A stretch of 64,000 nt of DNA from Echinicola strongylocentroti. GTDB lineage: Bacteria > Bacteroidota > Bacteroidia > Cytophagales > Cyclobacteriaceae. Made by a program: the position numbers and the translations under genes. The DNA is taken from positions 1,587,001-1,651,000 of the forward strand of contig NZ_CP030041.1 in assembly GCF_003260975.1 (NCBI RefSeq), written 5' to 3'. Every line of letters begins with the position of its first letter. The stretch's first letter is position 1. Below are positions 8,266-64,000 of the stretch, in pieces. The notes under the pieces were generated by a model, which saw nothing but the letters and a program-made list of their open reading frames with translations, was not told the origin of the DNA and searched no databases.

Positions 8266-9116
8266 TGTTTGATTTTATTATTTTATCTATGGAAGAAGTT
8301 TTTGACAAAACTAATTGGAGTTTTTATCTTGTTGACAACACCTTAAAGGAGATCAGTGCATTCCTGCCCACGCTTTTAATGTTTGTTGTTTTTCTGATAG
8401 TAGCTTGGTTGATACTTCGACTGATCCTCTTCTTGTTAAAGAAGCTACTGACCCTTTCAAAAATAGATGAACTGGCAAAAAACTTAAGTGAAAGTGAGCC
8501 TTTTCACCATATCAACATCAAACCATCCACGATCATATTGGCATTTGCCAGATTTTTTCTGGTGCTACTGATCATTATTTTCGGTGCGGATTTCCTTGGT
8601 CTCCAAGCTGTTTCCGAAGAAATAGGTAAATTCCTTGCCTATATTCCGCAAGTTTTTGTTGCTATCATTCTATTCGCACTAGGTATTTACTTGTCTGTCG
8701 TGGTCAAAAAATTCATCAGAGAACTTCTGAGATCATTTGGCTGGTCAGGCTCCAAGGTAATATCAAATATCATCAGTTATATCATACTGATCCTCGTAGG
8801 TATTACAGCGCTCAGCCAAGCAGGAATAAACACCAAAGTCATTACCGATAACCTTTCTCTCGTTCTTGGTGCCTTTTTAGCTTGTTTTGCCATAGCCATT
8901 GGACTGGGATCGCGGGAAGTAGTACTTCGGATTTTATATAGCTTTTATTCCAAAAAGAACTATCAAATCGGCCAACGAATACAGTTTGGTAAAATTGAAG
9001 GAGACATTCTGGCCATTGACAATATATCCATCATCTTAAGGACAAACTCTGGTAAAATGATCATCCCTATCAAAGATCTAGTGGACTCCCAAGTAACTGT
9101 CATGGCCAACAAGTAA
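8265..9116 (+). CDS. MscS-family mechanosensitive channel protein
   Basis: 283 residues. Hydrophobic helices lie at about 33-62, 88-112, 122-150, 163-187 and 196-226. The last is glycine/alanine rich (LGAFLACFAIAIGLGSREVV) like the pore-lining TM3 of MscS. A short beta domain follows (about 232-280: YQIGQRIQFGKIEGDIL, then IPIKDLVDS). The larger C-terminal alpha/beta cage of E. coli MscS is missing, and there are extra N-terminal helices of the conserved-TM-helix type. It should be an inner-membrane channel that opens under membrane tension and releases solutes on osmotic downshock. It begins inside the stop of the 58-residue gene (TAATG), so the sigma factor, small protein and channel form one operon ending at the hairpins at 9122 and 9177. 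Confidence 0.9.
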   Translation: MFDFIILSMEEVFDKTNWSFYLVDNTLKEISAFLPTLLMFVVFLIVAWLILRLILFLLKKLLTLSKIDELAKNLSESEPFHHINIKPSTIILAFARFFLVLLIIIFGADFLGLQAVSEEIGKFLAYIPQVFVAIILFALGIYLSVVVKKFIRELLRSFGWSGSKVISNIISYIILILVGITALSQAGINTKVITDNLSLVLGAFLACFAIAIGLGSREVVLRILYSFYSKKNYQIGQRIQFGKIEGDILAIDNISIILRTNSGKMIIPIKDLVDSQVTVMANK

Positions 9117-9121
9117 AACGT

Positions 9122-9154
9122 AAAAGAAGGCCTTTTTTCATAAGGCCTTCTTTT
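9122..9154 (+). terminator. Terminator of the sigma/MscS operon
   Basis: AAAAGAAGGCCTT (9122-9134) pairs perfectly with AAGGCCTTCTTTT (9142-9154) around a 7-nt loop, starting 6 bases after the MscS stop. The A and T flanks are part of the stem, so it can work on both strands. Confidence 0.85.
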
Positions 9155-9176
9155 ATCCCAAACTATAATTGGTAAA

Positions 9177-9216
9177 AAAAACGGCAAGAAAATCAGCTGA
9201 TTTTCTTGCCGTTTTT
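9177..9216. terminator. Second hairpin: 40-bp perfect palindrome, bidirectional terminator
   Basis: The 16-base arm ACGGCAAGAAAATCAG (9181-9196) is followed at once by its exact complement (9197-9212). Flanking A and T runs extend the symmetry to 9177-9216. It sits between converging transcripts (MscS on plus, the receiver-like gene on minus) and would stop both. Confidence 0.8.
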
Positions 9217-9268
9217 GTAGGGCACAGATAGTCATATCGACATTTGGATGCTTTTTATCGCCCCATTA

Positions 9269-9598
9269 TCAAACTACTATATAATTTATTCTCTCCATCC
9301 CTAACCATTCATTTTCGAATGTCTCCCCTCCTTTTACAATTAGAATTACACTTGCCTTGGGGAAGTTTGCGATCACGTATTTCGCAATTTCGTAAGTTTC
9401 ATCGTACAATCCCAATATAATGATATCAAGAGAGGTAGAGCAGGCTCTCAACTTTTTCCTTACACGTACCTTGGTATCACTGTCCCCCAAACAAAAGAAA
9501 CTACCATGATCCAACATACCTTGTATTTTATTTTTGGTATCATCGTCATTTTCTATAATAAAATAATTGCAAGGCTTATTAATTCTGTTCGTCATCAT
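9269..9598 (-). CDS. Small receiver-like orphan protein, function unknown
   Basis: 109 residues from ATG 9598 (a second Met follows immediately). Residues 11-28 (NYFIIENDDDTKNKIQGM) look like the first strand and helix of a response-regulator receiver. Residues 57-66 (LDIIILGLYD) look like the third strand, but glycine 63 stands where the acceptor aspartate would be. A further strand follows (ASVILIVKGG, 82-91). The protein ends about ten residues short of a full receiver domain. It may be a non-phosphorylated receiver-like protein, or the resemblance may be a chance alpha/beta pattern. It is transcribed toward the palindromic terminator at 9177-9216. No partner gene is evident. Confidence 0.55.
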   Translation of the reverse strand: MMTNRINKPCNYFIIENDDDTKNKIQGMLDHGSFFCLGDSDTKVRVRKKLRACSTSLDIIILGLYDETYEIAKYVIANFPKASVILIVKGGETFENEWLGMERINYIVV

Positions 9599-9761
9599 AA
9601 CAAATAAGTAATATATTAAAGGCGATTAATTTCTTTTATCTAAAGAAAGAAAAACACCATCCAACGAGCAAAAAAAGCAATACGCACATGTACGCAAAAC
9701 ATATTTTTTTTATTCTCAGCCATCTAACCATTCACCTCAAACAGCCACAAGCATCAAAACA

Positions 9762-12443
9762 CTACAACTCCCTGATCCAAAACTCCTTAAAACCATCCCT
9801 TTTAAATCCATCCAGTTCCGCATTGGCTATGGTCATGTTGGTGTATCGCCCGATATAGCAATAATAAAGTCCAACCTCATCATCCCAAAAGTAGTTGACC
9901 GTTGCACAGCCTTCACTTTCTAATTTATCCAGTTGGATTTTTGCATTTTCTTCATTTGAAAATACCCCAGCAACGATAAGCAGCTCATTCTTCATCTTGT
10001 TGTCACTGTTTCCCTTTACTGTTTGGCTTATATGATCTTCGTTGACATTTTTCCCCTCCACCATAATCTTGATTTCAGTTCTTCTATTGAGCTGGTGTTC
10101 GGCTTCACTACATGGACTATCGCTACAATCGTGGACAGGCTGCTGCTTGCCAAACCATTGATAGGTCACCCTGTCTGGCGTTATCCCTTGCTCAACAAGG
10201 TAATCCCTGACCACTTCAGCTCTCTTTTCAGAAAGTGCCTCATTATATGCTTCCGGACCTCTGATATCTGTATGTCCAGCCAGTGCTATGGCCATTTCGT
10301 CCCGCTCCTTTAGCAAAAGGCCAATCCGATTAAGATCGTGAACACTTTTGGGCCGCAAAGTAGCTTTATCAAAATCAAAATAGATGATTGGCACATCCAT
10401 CTGAACGCCTAGATTTGGCAAATCACAGAGCTCCATCAAGTCCTCTGGCAACTCATACTCTCTTCCTTCTTCCGAAAAAGCCACCAGCACCAATTCACTT
10501 CGTCGGTTTTGCTGATGTTTCCATTCGGGGCAGGGCTGCCCATCTCCACAGTCATTGACCAAGTCTTCTTCTCCAAACCACTCTTCATGGACCCTACTGG
10601 ATGATATTCCTTTTTCTGACAAGTATGCAGCTACAGCTTCCGCACGTGAATGGCTAAGTTGTTGATTGTACTCTTTTGACGCCCTGCTGTCTGTATACGA
10701 GCGGACAGAAAGGTCCAAATAGTCACGCTCCCCCATCAAGGTTGCCAGCTTATCCAATACTGGCTGAGCATCCTGTCGGATCATGGACCGATCGAGGTCA
10801 TAATAGACCAAATCCACAAAAACGGTCTTACTATACGGTATGGGAATAAGTCTGTATTCCCTTTCTATCACTCCTTCCGACATACCGCCAGTGCTGATTT
10901 GACTATCACGAACAGTGAAATACCCCTTACCACGGATTTCCAATTGGTATTCCTGATCTTTGGAGACGGTTGTTTCCAGCTCACTCTCCTCATTCTCCGA
11001 GAGATCGATAGGTTCATTGCTCTCTTTAGCTGCAAAATCCACTACAAAACCAGCTGTCAGCAGGTTGCCTTCACAGTCTATGACCCGGGCCAAAAAGCGG
11101 ATCAACTCTTCCTGAATGGTGTAAATATCATCAAGGCCTTTGCCTCCTGGCCGATTGGAGGACAGGAATGTATCCCCGCTACCATCAAAACGCATGGCAA
11201 AATCATCACGCGAGGAATTATAGGGCACTCCCATGTTTTCTACTCCACTTATCCCGCCACCATTATAGACAGATCGAAAAATATCCATGCCTCCCAAACC
11301 AGCATGGCCGTTTGAAGCAAAGTAAAAATGCTCCTCTACCAAAAAGGGATCTCTTTCGTCAAGAGCCGTATTGATTTCAGGACCTAGGTTCTTTGGCTCG
11401 TCAAAATTAAACTCTTCATCATACCCCATCACATAGAGATCAAACCCACCGTATCCACCCGGCATATTCGAGGCAAAATACAACTGTTGGTTTGCTTCAT
11501 CAACATAGGGGGTAATCACCGAATACTCCAATGGATTGTTTAAGGGAAATGGCTGATAATCTACAAAATTCCCTTCTTCATCCAACTTACTGAAATACAG
11601 TTCGGGATAATAATCGACGATATCCTCCCTCGGTTGTCCATAATCCATCTCAGGATTCACCCTGTCTTTAGCCCTGACTTTTTTACCATTATATCGCTTG
11701 AGTTTTCTCGTAACGGTATAAAATACCACAGGACTTTCTGCAAGGAAAAATGGATCTGAAAAATGAAAACTTTCCGGAACAGGGGACGACAAAGACGACA
11801 CCTCTCCATCCTTCTGGACCTTGTAGATTTTCAAAAAGTCCCTGCCTGTCCATTCATAAAGGGATTCATTGAATTTTTCAGAAACATCAAATCTCAAACC
11901 AGCCTTGGAGGGATTACCTGAGGCTCCCCGATCCGAGACAAAATACTTATTGCCCTTCCTATCATTGGCCATGATAAAGTCAGATGAAGAAGAGTTAATG
12001 GAGTCCATCGCACTGAACCGTACATCAGCAGCCTCTTGGTACCAAGCTGTTAACGAGTCCAGCATCAGCCCTTCTGGGAGCAAAGCTGTATCCAAGGTAT
12101 CCAGAGCATCCATGACTTCTTCCAGTTTTCCTTGCTGGTTGGCGGCCCCGATATAATACGTATAATCCTCAGGGCTGGCATTTTCGAACCCCACTGTTTT
12201 CTCCCACCATTCGTAGGCCTGACCATAATCATTCATCTTTTCATAACTCATCGCAGCACCTTTGGCAGCTTGGTATTTGCCACGTTTTTCAAAAGCCTTC
12301 ACATAGGTGTCTGCAGCCTCTTGAAAATGAAACAGGTTGTATTCCTTTTCAGCATACCGGAGCAATCCTTGCTGCCCATAACTTTGCTGGAAAGAAAACA
12401 TAATAAAAATGAGTACTAACGCTAATTTGATTTCTTTCTTCAT
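9762..12443 (-). CDS. PorE-like OmpA-family lipid/peptidoglycan-anchoring T9SS accessory protein with two OmpA domains and a SPOR-like end
   Basis: 893 residues from the ATG at 12443. A second ATG at 12455, inside the porP/sprF gene, would add four residues before MKKEIK. The signal peptide is about 1-24 (cut near SYG/QQ). TPR-like helices lie at about 25-105 and a WD40/PD40-type propeller at about 150-440 (repeated YFASN, PGG and D-x-Y blocks). A carboxypeptidase-regulatory-like beta domain follows at about 445-535. Then come two OmpA peptidoglycan-binding domains (about 540-655 and 675-790, motifs YTDSRASKEYN and GHTDIRGPEAYN, each with its NRR end). The last 75 residues (VAGVFSNEENA to FWIREL) look like a SPOR fold. 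The order TPR, propeller, CRD, OmpA is that of PorE, which ties T9SS to the cell wall; the second OmpA domain and SPOR end are extra. It starts 2 bases after the porP/sprF stop, so the two are coupled. Confidence 0.88.
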   Translation of the reverse strand: MKKEIKLALVLIFIMFSFQQSYGQQGLLRYAEKEYNLFHFQEAADTYVKAFEKRGKYQAAKGAAMSYEKMNDYGQAYEWWEKTVGFENASPEDYTYYIGAANQQGKLEEVMDALDTLDTALLPEGLMLDSLTAWYQEAADVRFSAMDSINSSSSDFIMANDRKGNKYFVSDRGASGNPSKAGLRFDVSEKFNESLYEWTGRDFLKIYKVQKDGEVSSLSSPVPESFHFSDPFFLAESPVVFYTVTRKLKRYNGKKVRAKDRVNPEMDYGQPREDIVDYYPELYFSKLDEEGNFVDYQPFPLNNPLEYSVITPYVDEANQQLYFASNMPGGYGGFDLYVMGYDEEFNFDEPKNLGPEINTALDERDPFLVEEHFYFASNGHAGLGGMDIFRSVYNGGGISGVENMGVPYNSSRDDFAMRFDGSGDTFLSSNRPGGKGLDDIYTIQEELIRFLARVIDCEGNLLTAGFVVDFAAKESNEPIDLSENEESELETTVSKDQEYQLEIRGKGYFTVRDSQISTGGMSEGVIEREYRLIPIPYSKTVFVDLVYYDLDRSMIRQDAQPVLDKLATLMGERDYLDLSVRSYTDSRASKEYNQQLSHSRAEAVAAYLSEKGISSSRVHEEWFGEEDLVNDCGDGQPCPEWKHQQNRRSELVLVAFSEEGREYELPEDLMELCDLPNLGVQMDVPIIYFDFDKATLRPKSVHDLNRIGLLLKERDEMAIALAGHTDIRGPEAYNEALSEKRAEVVRDYLVEQGITPDRVTYQWFGKQQPVHDCSDSPCSEAEHQLNRRTEIKIMVEGKNVNEDHISQTVKGNSDNKMKNELLIVAGVFSNEENAKIQLDKLESEGCATVNYFWDDEVGLYYCYIGRYTNMTIANAELDGFKRDGFKEFWIREL

Positions 12444-12445
12444 AA

Positions 12446-13414
12446 TTAAAACCATCTTTGGTTACGCATTCTACTATTTCTCGGGGAGATGTAATACCCC
12501 AGTGATATTTCGTGGGACTGGTTGCGGTAATTGTTCAGCACGTTCAGGTTATGGTCATACGCATAGCCTATTCGGAGCTGATCCGTCGCAAAGAACTCAA
12601 ACAGGAACGCCACCGCATTCCGGTTGTTCAGGTTTTCCGGCAGGTTGTCCTTCCACAGGTCCAGGTTAGAGCGATAGGAACTCCCCAGCCAGATACGGTC
12701 AAAGAACAACAGCATCAGGTTCAGGTCATAGTTCGTCGGCGCCCCCTTCACTTCCTTCACCAGGAACGATGGCTTCAGCTGGACATCATCCGACAGTGGC
12801 ACCAACAGCCCCGCTGTCAGGTAATAATGGAAATCGTGGTACGCCAAGGCGATGTCCTCTCGCTCCAGCGACTTCTTACCCACCATATTGAAGGCGCTCA
12901 GCCCTGCATAGAAACGTGGCGTATTGTAAAAGACCCCCGCGTTCAGCGTTGGCGTGAACAGGTTTACCCGGCCCTGGGGAAGCTCCATGTCCGGATGGTC
13001 GTTCGGGTCCAGCTCCGAGCCGTCGATCACGTACTCCGACACTCCCGCACTCACTCCCAGCCCCAGTTGGCTCTCACCGCCAGTCCGGATACGGTACGCA
13101 TACGTCAACAGGATATTGTTCGTGTTCGTCGGACCCAGCGCATCGGTGAACACCGACAGACCAAAGCCCATCTTGCCCTCGTTCGCACTCAGGTCCGCAG
13201 AAAAACTGAACGTCTCCGGCGCCCCAGGAAAGCCCACCCACTGGCTACGGTAGGTCGCCTGCACATAAGGCTCGCCCTTATAACCCGCATAACCCGGATT
13301 GATGTACAGCCCGTTGAACATGTACTGGCTGTACTGCGGGAGCTGCTGGGCCATCGCCCCCCCAGCCCCCAGCAAACACCACAGCAGCAATGTCAATGCA
13401 CCTGTTTTTCTCAT
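12446..13414 (-). CDS. PorP/SprF family T9SS outer-membrane protein, copy 1
   Basis: 322 residues from ATG 13414, chosen because it opens a proper signal peptide (MRKTGALTLLLWCLL, cut after AMA). The frame extends upstream to 13456, but that part is non-conserved and charged. The mature part is a PorP/SprF beta-barrel: LPQYSQYMFNGLYINPGYAG start, alternating strands, and a C-terminal aromatic end (QRWF) for outer-membrane insertion. In flavobacteria SprF is needed to export the SprB adhesin and binds type B sorting domains, so this protein probably serves the giant adhesin gene just upstream (stop at 13816). It is nearly identical to the copy at 39147-40115: I see four amino-acid differences (E/D, V/I, N/S and D/E). 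It is followed directly by the PorE-like gene. Base composition is clearly more GC rich than that gene. Confidence 0.93.
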   Translation of the reverse strand: MRKTGALTLLLWCLLGAGGAMAQQLPQYSQYMFNGLYINPGYAGYKGEPYVQATYRSQWVGFPGAPETFSFSADLSANEGKMGFGLSVFTDALGPTNTNNILLTYAYRIRTGGESQLGLGVSAGVSEYVIDGSELDPNDHPDMELPQGRVNLFTPTLNAGVFYNTPRFYAGLSAFNMVGKKSLEREDIALAYHDFHYYLTAGLLVPLSDDVQLKPSFLVKEVKGAPTNYDLNLMLLFFDRIWLGSSYRSNLDLWKDNLPENLNNRNAVAFLFEFFATDQLRIGYAYDHNLNVLNNYRNQSHEISLGYYISPRNSRMRNQRWF

Positions 13415-13466
13415 TGACTTTTGTCTTTCTTTCATATCCAATATTGATACTTGCATCTTGCTTTTC

Positions 13467-13494
13467 TTTCTTCTTTCCTCTTTCTTCTTTCCTC
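13467..13494 (-). repeat. 14-bp polypyrimidine tandem repeat, 2 units, ahead of porP/sprF copy 1
   Basis: Two head-to-tail copies of tttcttctttcctc (plus strand), which is a purine tract on the coding strand of porP/sprF. They lie 53 bases upstream of the signal-peptide ATG. The other copy carries three units plus a half unit at the same place, so the length varies. Confidence 0.85.
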
Positions 13495-13499
13495 TTTTT

Positions 13500-13815
13500 T
13501 CTTTGCTCCAACCTTGATACCAAGCTATTTACTACTTGTCCCCGGAATTAGCGAAAAGGAAATGGCACCAGGACTGCTTCCGCTGCTAATGCCCCTAGGA
13601 TTCGCTCCTTTGATTACCGTGGGCTTCACCCACGGCCACTAAGCTTTCGCCCCGCTGGGGCCTGACTCCTTATCCTGTTTCTTACTTGCTTTCCCATTTG
13701 CCCATCGTTATCAATTCTTGTCCCTGTCCTTGTTCTTAACTCCAAAATAACCCCACCTAACCTCCCCGCCGCAGAGGGGAGGAATAGATACTAAATACCA
13801 GCTACCAAATACTGC
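13500..13815. repeat. Structured intergenic repeat element, single copy
   Basis: The element starts tttgctccaacc and holds several hairpins: a long-range pair ATTAGC/GCTAAT around 13549-13590, CCGTGGG-cttca-CCCACGG (13617-13635) and GCCCC-gct-GGGGC (13649-13661). A C-rich tail with gccgcagagggg follows. Three related modules fill 40238-41160. It looks like a REP-like palindromic repeat or an RNA-structured spacer between the adhesin and porP/sprF on the minus-strand transcript. Confidence 0.7.
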
Positions 13816-39146
<25,331 letters not shown>

Positions 39147-40115
39147 CTAGAACCATCTTTGGTTACGCATTCTACTATTTCTCGGGGAGATGTAATACCC
39201 CAGTGATATTTCGTGGGACTGGTTGCGGTAATTGTTCAGCACGTTCAGGTTATGGTCATACGCATAGCCTATTCGGAGCTGATCCGTCGCAAAGAACTCA
39301 AACAGGAACGCCACCGCATTCCGGTTGTTCAGGTTTTCCGGCAGGTTGTCCTTCCACAGGTCCAGGTTAGAGCGATAGGAACTCCCCAGCCAGATACGCT
39401 CAAAGAACAACAGCATCAGGTTCAGGTCATAGCTTGTCGGCGCCCCCTTCACTTCCTTCACCAGGAACGATGGCTTCAGCTGGACATCATCCGACAGTGG
39501 CACCAACAGCCCCGCTGTCAGGTAATAATGGAAATCGTGGTACGCCAAGGCGATATCCTCTCGCTCCAGCGACTTCTTACCCACCATATTGAAGGCACTC
39601 AGACCAGCATAGAAACGTGGCGTATTGTAAAAGATCCCCGCATTCAGCGTAGGCGTGAACAGGTTTACCCGGCCCTGGGGAAGTTCCATGTCCGGATGGT
39701 CGTTCGGGTCCAGCTCCGAGCCGTCGATCACGTACTCCGACACTCCCGCACTCACTCCCAGACCCAGTTGGCTATCACCGCCAGTCCGGATACGGTACGC
39801 ATACGTCAACAGGATATTGTTCGTGTTTGTCGGACCCAGCGCATCGGTGAACACCGACAGACCAAAGCCCATCTTGCCCTCGTTCGCACTCAGGTCGGCA
39901 GAAAAACTGAACGTCTCCGGCGCCCCCGGAAAGCCCACCCACTGGCTACGGTAGGTCGCCTGCACATAAGGCTCGCCCTTGTAACCCGCATAACCCGGGT
40001 TGATGTACAGCCCGTTGAACATGTACTGGCTGTACTGCGGGAGCTGCTGGGCCATCGCCCCGCCAGCCCCTAACAAACACCACAGCAGCAATGTCAATGC
40101 ACCTGTTTTCCTCAT
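39147..40115 (-). CDS. PorP/SprF family T9SS outer-membrane protein, copy 2
   Basis: 322 residues from ATG 40115, with the same signal peptide and barrel sequence as copy 1 apart from four substitutions. The frame stays open upstream to 40259 because the 14-bp purine repeat reads as Lys/Arg/Glu codons. That extension is not conserved in sequence logic and would spoil the signal peptide, so it is left out. The stop is TAG, whereas copy 1 uses TAA, because the duplicated block ends at the last codons. It lies downstream of adhesin 2 on the same strand and probably supports export of that protein. Unlike copy 1, no PorE-like gene follows; 725 bases of non-coding DNA lie beyond it. Confidence 0.93.
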   Translation of the reverse strand: MRKTGALTLLLWCLLGAGGAMAQQLPQYSQYMFNGLYINPGYAGYKGEPYVQATYRSQWVGFPGAPETFSFSADLSANEGKMGFGLSVFTDALGPTNTNNILLTYAYRIRTGGDSQLGLGVSAGVSEYVIDGSELDPNDHPDMELPQGRVNLFTPTLNAGIFYNTPRFYAGLSAFNMVGKKSLEREDIALAYHDFHYYLTAGLLVPLSDDVQLKPSFLVKEVKGAPTSYDLNLMLLFFERIWLGSSYRSNLDLWKDNLPENLNNRNAVAFLFEFFATDQLRIGYAYDHNLNVLNNYRNQSHEISLGYYISPRNSRMRNQRWF

Positions 40116-40167
40116 TGACTTTTGTCTTTCTTTCATATCCAATCTTGATACTTGCATCTTGCTTTTC

Positions 40168-40216
40168 TTTCTTCTTTCTTCTTTCCTCTTTCTTCTTTCC
40201 TCTTTCTTCTTTCCTC
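40168..40216 (-). repeat. 14-bp polypyrimidine tandem repeat, 3.5 units, ahead of porP/sprF copy 2
   Basis: A half unit (40168-40174) is followed by three perfect copies of tttcttctttcctc at 40175-40188, 40189-40202 and 40203-40216. It lies 53 or more bases upstream of the ATG at 40115. Copy 1 has only two units. Related pyrimidine tracts recur between the spacer modules at 40520-40577, 40858-40884 and 41278-41305. Confidence 0.85.
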
Positions 40217-40237
40217 TTTTTTCTTTGCTCTTTTTTC

Positions 40238-41305
40238 TTTGCTCCAACCTTGATACCAAGCTATTTACTACTTGTCCCTAGCATTAGCGAAAAGGAAATG
40301 GCACCAGGACTGCTTCCGCTGCTAATGCCCTAGGATTCGCCCCTTTGATTACCGTGGGCTTCACCCACGGCCACCAAGCTTTCGCCCCGCTGGGGCCTGA
40401 CCCCTTATCCTGCTTCTTACTTGCTTTTCCATTTGCCAATCGTTATCAATTCTTATCCCTGTCCTTGTTCTTAACTCCAAAATAACCCCTCCTAACCTCC
40501 CCGCCGCAGAGGGGAGGAATAGTCTTTCTTTTTTCTTTCCTCTTTCTTCTTTGCTCTTTTTTCTTTGCTCTTTTTTCTTTGCTCCAACCTTGATACCAAG
40601 CTATTTACTACTTGTCCCCGGCATTAGCGAAAAGGAAATAGCACTAGGACTGCTTCCGCTGCTAATGCCCTAGGATTCGCCCCTTTGATTACCGTGGGCT
40701 TCACCCACGGCCACCAAGCTTTCGCCCCGCTGGGGCCTGACTCCTTATCCTGCTTCTTACTTGCTTTTCCATTTGCCAATCGTTATCAATTCTTGTCCCT
40801 GTCCTTGTTCTTAACTCCAAAACACCCCCACCTAACCTCCGCAGAGGGGAGGAATAGTCTCTCTTTTTTCTTTCCTCTTTCTTCTTTGCTCCAACCTTGA
40901 TACCAAGCTATTTACTACTTGTCCCCGGCATTAGCGAAAAGGAAATGGCACCAGGACTGCTTCCGCTGCTAATGCCCTAGGATTCGCCCCTTTGATTACC
41001 GTGGGCTTCACCCACGGCCACCAAGCTTTCGCCCCGCTGGGGCCTGACTCCTTATCCTGTTTCTTACTTGCTTTTCCATTTGCCCATCGTTATCAATTCT
41101 TGTCCCTGTCCTTGTTCTTAACTCCAAAATAACCCCACCTAACCTCCCCGCCGCAGAGGGGAACTCTTCTTTGCTTTTGTTCAATATGCCAAGAGCTATG
41201 GCCCTTCTACCTGAGCTACAAGCTCAATGCTAATCGTACCGGGGCACAGCCCTCGGTACAACACCATTACAACCATTCTCTTTGCTCTTTCTTCTTTGCT
41301 CTTTG
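40238..41305. repeat. Structured spacer element expanded to three modules
   Basis: Modules start with tttgctccaacc at 40238, 40578 and 40885 (periods 340 and 307). Each contains GGCATTAGC or a close variant paired with GCTAATGCC, the CCGTGGG-cttca-CCCACGG hairpin (40352-40370, 40692-40710 and 40999-41017) and GCCCC-gct-GGGGC. A remnant start is fused to the adhesin end at 41302. Positions 41160-41277 hold a different segment with its own hairpin (GTACCGGGGC / GCCCTCGGTAC). No protein is credible here. It is probably a REP-like intergenic repeat. Confidence 0.85.
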
Positions 41306-41344
41306 CTCCAACCTTGACACTAAATACCAGCTACCAAATACTGC

Positions 41345-63999
<22,655 letters not shown>

Positions 64000-64000
64000 A

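Noticed and set aside
12512..13417. Plus-strand frame of about 300 codons opposite porP/sprF copy 1 and its twin at 39213-40073
   Set aside because: Antisense to a clear PorP/SprF gene. Both exist only because the gene is duplicated and GC rich.
13414..13456. Upstream extension of porP/sprF (MQVSILDMKERQKS...) and the longer Lys/Arg-rich one in copy 2
   Set aside because: It would put charged residues before the signal peptide, differs between the two copies because of the 14-bp repeat, and is absent from the family pattern.
41160..41300. Possible tRNA or small RNA in the segment with the GTACCGGGGC hairpin
   Set aside because: A single bulged hairpin and no cloverleaf. I see no further support for an RNA gene.

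Overview
The window comes from a member of the Bacteroidota, most likely a marine or gliding-type Cytophagales organism close to Cyclobacteriaceae. I infer this from the protein families, because no rRNA or tRNA is present. The diagnostic content is type IX secretion (T9SS): two giant secreted proteins with type B gliding-motility-associated C-terminal sorting domains, two PorP/SprF outer-membrane proteins, and a PorE-like OmpA protein. A degenerate-looking hybrid-kinase relay and an ECF sigma factor of the Bacteroidota style fit the same picture.

Bases 1-9.6 kb are ordinary chromosome rich in signalling genes. A hybrid histidine kinase cut by the window edge (HATPase-REC-REC-HPt) comes first. 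It is followed by a glycosyltransferase 2 on the minus strand, a sigma-54 response regulator, and a decayed hybrid kinase with a pseudo-receiver and an intact HPt histidine. Next are a small LuxR/sigma-4-like HTH protein and a tightly overlapped operon of ECF sigma factor, 58-residue protein and MscS-type channel. The segment ends with two hairpin terminators and a small receiver-like orphan on the minus strand.

Bases 9.7-64 kb are a single minus-strand locus, read from right to left: giant adhesin 2 (63999 to 41345, with a one-base frameshift near 43184), PorP/SprF copy 2, giant adhesin 1 (38421 to 13816, 8201 residues, intact), PorP/SprF copy 1, then a PorE-like protein with two OmpA domains and a SPOR-like end. 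Both giants have the same plan. It runs signal peptide, DUF4347, calcium-type TSP3 connectors carrying assorted inserted binding domains, SprB repeats, three six-domain super-repeats of about 2.36 kb, four further units, Cys-bearing units, aspartate-rich units, a DUF11 domain and the type B sorting domain. They differ mainly in the inserts and in the copy number of each repeat class.

A roughly 2.1-2.9 kb block holding the adhesin 3' end, the structured intergenic repeat and the whole porP/sprF gene is present twice and almost identical. It looks like a portable export cassette (sorting domain plus its presumed translocon partner) behind different passengers. The likely job is surface display of very long calcium-stabilised stalks for adhesion or gliding, exported by T9SS through SprF-type partners. 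That function is inferred from family knowledge, not demonstrated here.
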